A stretch of DNA of 64,000 nt from Brevibacterium marinum (GTDB lineage Bacteria > Actinomycetota > Actinomycetes > Actinomycetales > Brevibacteriaceae). The DNA lies in NCBI RefSeq assembly GCF_011927955.1, contig NZ_JAATJN010000001.1, forward strand, positions 2,852,001 to 2,916,000, given 5' to 3'. How positions within the stretch are numbered: the first letter of the stretch is position 1; every line of letters begins with the position of its first letter. Position numbers and translations under genes: made by a program. Of this stretch, positions 59,470-64,000 are shown piece after piece. The notes below the pieces were generated by a model, which did not search any database, was not told where the DNA came from, and worked only from the letters and a program-made list of their open reading frames with translations.

Positions 59470-60804
59470 TCAGTCCCGGTACACTCGCGGTCGGCGGTCG
59501 GCGTCGACCGGTTCCCAGGTCTGGGGATCGGCCGCGGTCTGCTCACCGGTGCGGATGTCCTTGATCTCGTGGCCGCTCTCGCCATCGGTGAACCACACGA
59601 AGGGGATCTGCCGACGTTCGGCGTATCGTATCTGCTTGCCGAACTTCGCCGCGCTCGGTGAGACCTCGCAGGCGATGTCGCGGGCGCGCAGAGCGGCGGC
59701 GACGGCATCAGCTTCGGCACGCTTGGACTCATCGGTCACGGCGACGACGGCGACCGACGGTGTTCCGCGGGTGGCGCCGATGCCGCTGTCCGGATCGAGG
59801 ATGAAGGCCATGAGCCGTGAGACGCCGATCGACATTCCCACGCCCGGGTAGCTCTTCTTGCCCACCGTGACGAGGGAGTCGTAGCGACCGCCCGAGGCGA
59901 CGGAGCCGAGCTCCTCGTATCCGATCAGCTGCGTCTCGTAGACAGCACCCGTGTAGTAGTCGAGTCCGCGTGCGATCTTCAGCTGCGCCACGACGACGCC
60001 GGGGGCCCTGTCATGGGCCGCACGCAGCATCGTGGTCAGGGACTCGAGGCCTTCGTCGAGCAGCGGGTGCTCGACTCCGAGCCCGCGCACCTCCTCGGCG
60101 AAGGCAGGCGAGTCGGATTCGATGGCGGCCAGCTCCAGGCACAGTCGCTGCTGCTCGTCATCGGCTCCGGCTTCGGCGGCCAACAGCTTGCCCACCTCGG
60201 CGGGACCGACCTTGTCGTACTTGTCGAGGCAGCGCAGCACCGCCTGGATGTTGCTCAACCCGATGCCTCGGGCGAAGCCTTCGAGCAGTCTGCGGTCGTT
60301 GACGACGATCCTGATCGGTGGCACACCCAAGGGTGCCAGTCGGCTGAAGGCGTCTGCGACGGCCAGCGGAATCTCGACCTCGAAGTGCCCGGGCAGCTCC
60401 GCCTCGGCGATGACGTCGATGTCGGCTTGGATGAACTCCCGGTACCGGCCCTGCTGCGGACGCTCCCCGCGCCACACGGGTTGGATGCGTGCGGCCCTGA
60501 ACGGGAAGCTGAGTTCGTTCGCATTGTCGGCGATGTAGCGGGCCAGCGGCACGGTGAGGTCGAAGTGCAGACCCAGCGGATTGCGCTCCGTGCCTTCGGA
60601 GTGGAGACGGCTGACGGCGAAGATCTCCTTGTCGATCTCCCCGTCCTTGGCCAGGTGGCTGATCGGCTCGACCGCCCGGTGGTTGAGTGCCGAATACCCA
60701 TGCAGTGCGAAGGTGTGGTCGAGGACGTCGATGACGGACTTCTCGATTACGCGTTCGGCAGGCAGTCGTTCCGGGAATCCGGACAGTCGGGCTGACTTCG
60801 CCAT
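59470..60804 (-). CDS. hisS: histidyl-tRNA synthetase
   Basis: 444 residues. Class II motifs: HLAKDGEIDKEIF, motif 2 RAARIQPVWRGERPQQGRYREF, histidine signature ARGLDYYTGAVYET and motif 3 GVGMSIGVSRLM. The C-terminal anticodon domain includes YAERRQIPFVWFTDG. SD AAGGAG precedes the ATG. Lies 63 bp downstream of the MBL hydrolase, with which it may be cotranscribed. Confidence 0.96.
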   Translation of the reverse strand: MAKSARLSGFPERLPAERVIEKSVIDVLDHTFALHGYSALNHRAVEPISHLAKDGEIDKEIFAVSRLHSEGTERNPLGLHFDLTVPLARYIADNANELSFPFRAARIQPVWRGERPQQGRYREFIQADIDVIAEAELPGHFEVEIPLAVADAFSRLAPLGVPPIRIVVNDRRLLEGFARGIGLSNIQAVLRCLDKYDKVGPAEVGKLLAAEAGADDEQQRLCLELAAIESDSPAFAEEVRGLGVEHPLLDEGLESLTTMLRAAHDRAPGVVVAQLKIARGLDYYTGAVYETQLIGYEELGSVASGGRYDSLVTVGKKSYPGVGMSIGVSRLMAFILDPDSGIGATRGTPSVAVVAVTDESKRAEADAVAAALRARDIACEVSPSAAKFGKQIRYAERRQIPFVWFTDGESGHEIKDIRTGEQTAADPQTWEPVDADRRPRVYRD

Positions 60805-60867
60805 TGTTCTCCTTGGTGTTCTTCGTCTCTGATGGTGGTTCGCCGGTGCCGGCTGTGCTCGTGTGCG

Positions 60868-61512
60868 CTAGAGGAACGGGTTCGTCGCCGATTCGTGTCC
60901 AACTCGTGACCTCGGGCCGTGTCCAGGATAGATGGGAACGTCGGGCAGCGTGGTGAAGGCCCGCAGCGATTGCGCCATCGCCGAGGCGTCTCCTCCCGGC
61001 AGGTCGACCCGTCCGATCGCTCCGGCGAAGACCACGTCGCCGGTGAAGATGATCTCCTCACCGTCGGCGTGTACGCGCAGGAGCGTGGATCCCTCCGTGT
61101 GTCCCGGAGCGGCCAGGGCCGTGATGGTCAGGCCGGCGACCTCGAGGGTCTGGGCGTCGACGAGGGCGTTGACCTCGGGCGCCGACCACCCCCTGACGAG
61201 GGGCTCGAGCATCTGCGCGAACTGCGGGCTCAGCGTCTCGGCGGGTTTGTCCAGGCGGTAGCGGTCGGGGTCGCCGAGGTGGACCGGCACATTCCACCGG
61301 GACAGCACATCGGTCAGCCCGAGGACATGGTCGGGGTGGCCGTGGGTCAGCAGCACGGCACGGGGCACGAGATTCTCCTCCTCGACGATTTCGGCGAGGC
61401 CGGGTGCGCAGTCGAATCCCGAGTCGATGAAGACGCAGTCGTCTTCGCCCTCTGCTCGGACGGCATAGCAGTTGACATCGAGGAATTCGGCGGTGGTCGA
61501 AAATACATCCAT
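60868..61512 (-). CDS. metallo-beta-lactamase-fold hydrolase (glyoxalase II-like)
   Basis: About 214 residues. Zinc motif THGHPDHVLG (HxHxDH), AAPGHTEGSTLLR and FTGDVVFAG supply the remaining ligands; IYPGHGPRSR ends the fold. Related enzymes hydrolyse S-lactoylglutathione-type thioesters, but substrate is not assignable. ATG 61512 is preferred: TAGACT ends 6 nt upstream and no Shine-Dalgarno exists, so a leaderless start is likely. In Actinobacteria this gene typically precedes hisS. Confidence 0.9.
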   Translation of the reverse strand: MDVFSTTAEFLDVNCYAVRAEGEDDCVFIDSGFDCAPGLAEIVEEENLVPRAVLLTHGHPDHVLGLTDVLSRWNVPVHLGDPDRYRLDKPAETLSPQFAQMLEPLVRGWSAPEVNALVDAQTLEVAGLTITALAAPGHTEGSTLLRVHADGEEIIFTGDVVFAGAIGRVDLPGGDASAMAQSLRAFTTLPDVPIYPGHGPRSRVGHESATNPFL

Positions 61513-61518
61513 GCTCAA

Positions 61519-61524
61519 AGTCTA
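61519..61524 (-). promoter_or_regulatory. putative -10 box of the MBL hydrolase-hisS unit (leaderless)
   Basis: TAGACT on the minus strand, 6 nt before ATG 61512, so transcription would start at the A of the start codon. Same arrangement as pdtaR. -35 not clear. Confidence 0.5.
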
Positions 61525-61631
61525 TCGAGAGCCCGGTGCTTGGTTATGCTGGGATAACGTCAATCAGGAAATCGAGTGATCTGCAGGCACAGTGCCCCGC
61601 AGGTTCGACCGATGGAAACAAGGTGAGAATC

Positions 61632-62984
61632 ATGTCGACCCCGACGCCGAAGCCGGTCCCGCGCCCGTCATCCCTGCCCCGCCCGCAGACGCCTCAGACC
61701 GTGGTCGGCACGACCGTTGATCATGATGCGGAAGTTCGACGAGCAGCGGATCACGGCCGCGCCGACCAGGAGGGCAACGTCTTCGTCGTCACCGCTGAGG
61801 GCGAGCGGGCGGTCGGGCAGTATCCGGATGCCAGTCCTGAGGACGCCTTGGAGTACTTCGCCAAGAAGTATGTCGAACTCGTCGAACACGCGGTTCACCT
61901 GCGCAACCGCCTGTCCGCCGGAGCCCCGGGCCGCGAGGTGGCTTCGGCCGCGAAGACCCTGCAGGAGTCGGTGCCCGATGCCAATGTCGTCGGGGACCTC
62001 AGGGGGCTGTCTGCGACCTTGGACACCCTGATCTCCGATGCTCAGGACACGGAATCGAGGCAGGCGGCCAAGGCCGAGGCCGCGAAGCTCGATGCGGCCC
62101 AGGAGCGCGAGGAGATCGTCGCCGAGGCAGAAGCGCTGGCGAAGCGCGATCCCGCGAAGATCCAGTGGAAGCAGTCGGGAGCGCGTCTGCGTGAGCTCTT
62201 CGGCCAGTGGAAGGAGATGCAGCGCAACGGTCCCAGGCTCCCCCGTGCCGTGGACCAGGAGCTGTGGGGCCGATTCTCGCAGGCTCGGAACACCTTCGAG
62301 CACAAGCGGAAGGAATTCTTCGCAGAGCTCGACAAGCTCAATTCCGAGGGCAAGCGGATCAAGGAGAAGATCGTCGCCGAGGCGGAATCACTGTCGGACT
62401 CGACCGATTTCCGCACCGTGTCCCAGAAGTACAAAGAACTCATGAGTCAGTGGAAGAAGGCCCCGCGGGCCTCCCGCAAGGACGATGATGCCCTCTGGGC
62501 ACGCTTCCGGGCCGCGCAGGACGTGTTCTTCTCCGCCCGTGATGCCGAGAATGCTGCGATCGACGAGGAGTACAGGGGAAATCTTGCGGTCAAGGAGGAG
62601 ATCCTGACCAGAGCGCAGGCTCTGCTGCCTATCCGAGACATCGCGGTCGCGAAGAAGGAGCTGCGCGTCATTCAGGACGAGTGGGAGGCCGCCGGGAAGG
62701 TTCCTCGTGCGGACATGTCCCGGATGGAAGGCGGTCTGCGTGATGTCGAACGTGCGCTCTCCGAGGCCGAGGACGCCGAATGGAAGCGCAGCAACCCGGA
62801 GACAAAGGCACGGACGTCCGGCGCGCTGAGCCAGCTCGACGATTCGATCGCGGAACTGGAGCAGACATTCGAGAGGGCCAAGTCCAGCGGCGATGACAAG
62901 GCCGTCGCCGAGGCACAGAGCGCGCTGGATGCGCGTCGCGCCTGGCGGGATCAGTTGACTCAGACGGCGGCCGAACTGGACTGA
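61632..62984 (+). CDS. DUF349 domain protein
   Basis: About 450 residues. Several repeated helical units with the DUF349 pattern (KQSGARLRELFGQWKEM, SQKYKELMSQWKKAPRASRKDDDALWARFRAAQD) give long coiled coils. The proline-rich N-terminus (TPTPKPVPRPSSLPRPQTP) is likely disordered. No enzyme motif. Found beside relA and hisS across Actinobacteria; function unknown. The start at 61632 has AGGTGAG upstream and is preferred to the longer open frame. Confidence 0.88.
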   Translation: MSTPTPKPVPRPSSLPRPQTPQTVVGTTVDHDAEVRRAADHGRADQEGNVFVVTAEGERAVGQYPDASPEDALEYFAKKYVELVEHAVHLRNRLSAGAPGREVASAAKTLQESVPDANVVGDLRGLSATLDTLISDAQDTESRQAAKAEAAKLDAAQEREEIVAEAEALAKRDPAKIQWKQSGARLRELFGQWKEMQRNGPRLPRAVDQELWGRFSQARNTFEHKRKEFFAELDKLNSEGKRIKEKIVAEAESLSDSTDFRTVSQKYKELMSQWKKAPRASRKDDDALWARFRAAQDVFFSARDAENAAIDEEYRGNLAVKEEILTRAQALLPIRDIAVAKKELRVIQDEWEAAGKVPRADMSRMEGGLRDVERALSEAEDAEWKRSNPETKARTSGALSQLDDSIAELEQTFERAKSSGDDKAVAEAQSALDARRAWRDQLTQTAAELD

Positions 62985-63079
62985 CGTCTCCGGCAGCGCC
63001 CGTCGGCCCCACTGCGGCCGGACAACGACCGGACACGACTGCCTCGTCCCTCCACAGCCCGTCGGACACGAGTCGGGAC

Positions 63080-63088
63080 TTATCCACA
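63080..63088 (+). other. isolated DnaA-box-like 9-mer
   Basis: TTATCCACA, the consensus DnaA box, occurs 60 bp upstream of the AbiEi-like gene. I saw no second box or AT-rich unwinding region near it, so it is not an origin. Confidence 0.4.
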
Positions 63089-63104
63089 GATTGGGGCAGC
63101 GGTC

Positions 63105-63133
63105 TTGAACACGCCTCCAGGCAGCGCAATAGT
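63105..63133 (+). promoter_or_regulatory. putative leaderless promoter of the AbiEi-like gene
   Basis: -35 TTGAAC (63105-63110), 17-bp spacer, -10 AATAGT (63128-63133). Transcription would start at 63140, the A of the ATG. No Shine-Dalgarno precedes the gene. Confidence 0.55.
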
Positions 63134-63139
63134 GGCTGT

Positions 63140-63700
63140 ATGGAGGCGATGTTTCACCTGCGGGACTACAGCTACGAGCATCTCACGGAGCTCACGCTCG
63201 ATGGCCTGCTGACCCGACTGACCGAAACAGCCTGGGTGCGCAAGGGCGCCGTTCTCGGCCCGGAGGACCGCATGGCGGCGCTGCATGCGCAGATCCCACC
63301 GCATCTCGTCCTCTCCCACGCCGTGGCCTGGTGGGTCCACAGCGGGCTCGGACGGGCGCCGAGCCCGCTGACGTTCATCACCTATCCGCGGCGACGCTAC
63401 GTCGACGGCAACGATGTCATCGTCCACGAACTCACGATTGCCGAGAACGAGTGGCAGCTCATCGACGGCCAGCCCATCACCACGGAGGAGCGGACCCTCT
63501 ACGACCTGCTGCTTCCACATCTGCGCTGCCCCGACGACCGATCGGCCCAGAGCGTGGGCAACCTCATCGACGAACTGCCCAACAGAGCCAGACAGCGGTT
63601 CCGCCTGTATCTCGATGAGGTCACCCGCAGACCCTATGTGGCACATATGCGGTCCGTCTTCGAACGCGCCTGTGCCACCGCCGACCGCCGCCTGCGCTGA
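63140..63700 (+). CDS. hypothetical protein, AbiEi-antitoxin-like fold
   Basis: 186 residues. The pattern LVLSHAVAWWVHSGLGRAPSPL, then a basic strand (YPRRRYVDGNDVIVHE) and DGQPITTEERTLYDLLLP resembles the C-terminal part of AbiEi/type IV antitoxin-like proteins. The N-terminal helix-turn-helix is not evident and there is no AbiEii toxin gene beside it. It may be a solitary regulator. Many actinobacterial genomes carry several such orphans. Function is not assigned. Confidence 0.65.
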   Translation: MEAMFHLRDYSYEHLTELTLDGLLTRLTETAWVRKGAVLGPEDRMAALHAQIPPHLVLSHAVAWWVHSGLGRAPSPLTFITYPRRRYVDGNDVIVHELTIAENEWQLIDGQPITTEERTLYDLLLPHLRCPDDRSAQSVGNLIDELPNRARQRFRLYLDEVTRRPYVAHMRSVFERACATADRRLR

Positions 63701-63776
63701 TCAACTGATGACCCACTCCCGGGCTCGTCAGCCGTCCTGCACCCCGAGCGCGTCGACCGTTCGGCGTGTGGGCTCG

Positions 63777-64000
63777 TCAGCCGCCGGCGATGCGATAGAC
63801 GTCGAAGACCCCTTCGACCTTTCGAACGGCGGACAGCACGGTGTCGAGGTGGCTCGCGTCGCTCATCTCGAAGACGAACTTCGACTGCGCCACCCGCGCC
63901 CTTGAGGTCCCGACCGTGGCGGAGAGGATGTTGACGTGGGTTTCGGTCAGCACCTTGGTGATGTCCGAGAGCAGACCGGAGCGGTCGAGGGCCTCGACCT
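63777..64000 (-). CDS. relA: RelA/SpoT-type (p)ppGpp synthetase, C-terminal end (continues past the window)
   Basis: Only the last 74 or so codons are present, read from the stop at 63777: [17 protein letters not shown] and [18 protein letters not shown] with the end [10 protein letters not shown]. This is the C-terminal ACT (RRM-like) regulatory domain that senses the ribosome and amino-acid starvation. The identification rests on that domain and on the conserved place of relA next to the DUF349-hisS genes. The gap to the neighbouring gene is 76 bp and contains two copies of gggctcgtcagcc. Confidence 0.85.
   Translation of the reverse strand, partial: VEALDRSGLLSDITKVLTETHVNILSATVGTSRARVAQSKFVFEMSDASHLDTVLSAVRKVEGVFDVYRIAGG

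Noticed and set aside
63080-63088. DnaA-box 9-mer as a possible replication origin
   Set aside because: A single box, no AT-rich stretch, no dnaA or dnaN nearby. Single matches are expected by chance in a genome.
63721-63783. Two copies of gggctcgtcagcc near the relA stop as a possible regulatory pair
   Set aside because: One copy overlaps the relA stop codon, and two short GC-rich matches are weak evidence.

Overview
The window is about 64 kb of core chromosome from a high-GC Gram-positive actinobacterium. Lineage markers include an ANTAR response regulator of the PdtaR type, a mihF-type nucleoid protein, a helicase-dead PriA, an HGxxPAAW-type membrane protein, a leader-encoded PyrR repression hairpin and conserved actinobacterial operon orders. 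My best guess is a Micrococcales member, possibly Brevibacterium, but there is no rRNA gene here to settle it. Almost every gene is on the minus strand. I see no insertion sequence, prophage, CRISPR array or integrase.

Layout: 1-6.7 kb holds polA (cut by the window start), a hotdog thioesterase, pdtaR, tRNA-Leu(CAA) with its terminator, a dicarboxylate symporter and pyk. 6.7-12.8 kb is gltBD (glutamate synthase). 13.0-21.4 kb is a compact operon-like run, in transcription order: fused acyl-CoA carboxyltransferase, hisF, hisI, trpE, Trp-associated membrane protein, HGxxPAAW protein, trpC, trpB, trpA and a one-helix membrane protein. 21.5-24.4 kb holds hisE-hisG, a PH-domain protein and a class III CoA-transferase. 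24.5-33.9 kb is a housekeeping run in transcription order: mihF, gmk, rpoZ, coaBC, metK, priA, fmt, rsmB, rpe, pnuC. 34.1-42.7 kb is the complete pyr operon: pyrR, pyrB, pyrC, a PH-like membrane protein, carA, carB, pyrF. 42.8-52.9 kb runs alaS, ruvX, mltG, aroE, prepilin peptidase, aroC, aroK, aroB, efp, nusB. 53.0-63.7 kb holds rpsD, a frameshifted cation:proton antiporter, rarA, aspS, a divergent ArsR-type regulator, hisS, an MBL-fold hydrolase, a DUF349 protein and an orphan AbiEi-like protein. The C-terminal ACT domain of relA closes the window.

The genes form biosynthetic blocks (tryptophan, histidine, chorismate, pyrimidine, glutamate) interleaved with translation and replication functions. 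Coupling is tight: many junctions are 4-base NTGA overlaps and three are TGATG. The best regulatory signal is a predicted PyrR-binding hairpin at the 5' end of the pyr transcript that sequesters the pyrR ribosome-binding site. Several genes look leaderless, with a TAG(A/G)CT-like -10 box 6-7 nt before the start codon. Anomalies worth checking are the antiporter frameshift, a perfect 28-bp tandem duplication at the arsR-like start, and 18-bp tandem repeats on both sides of hisE. I found no convincing new multi-gene system.
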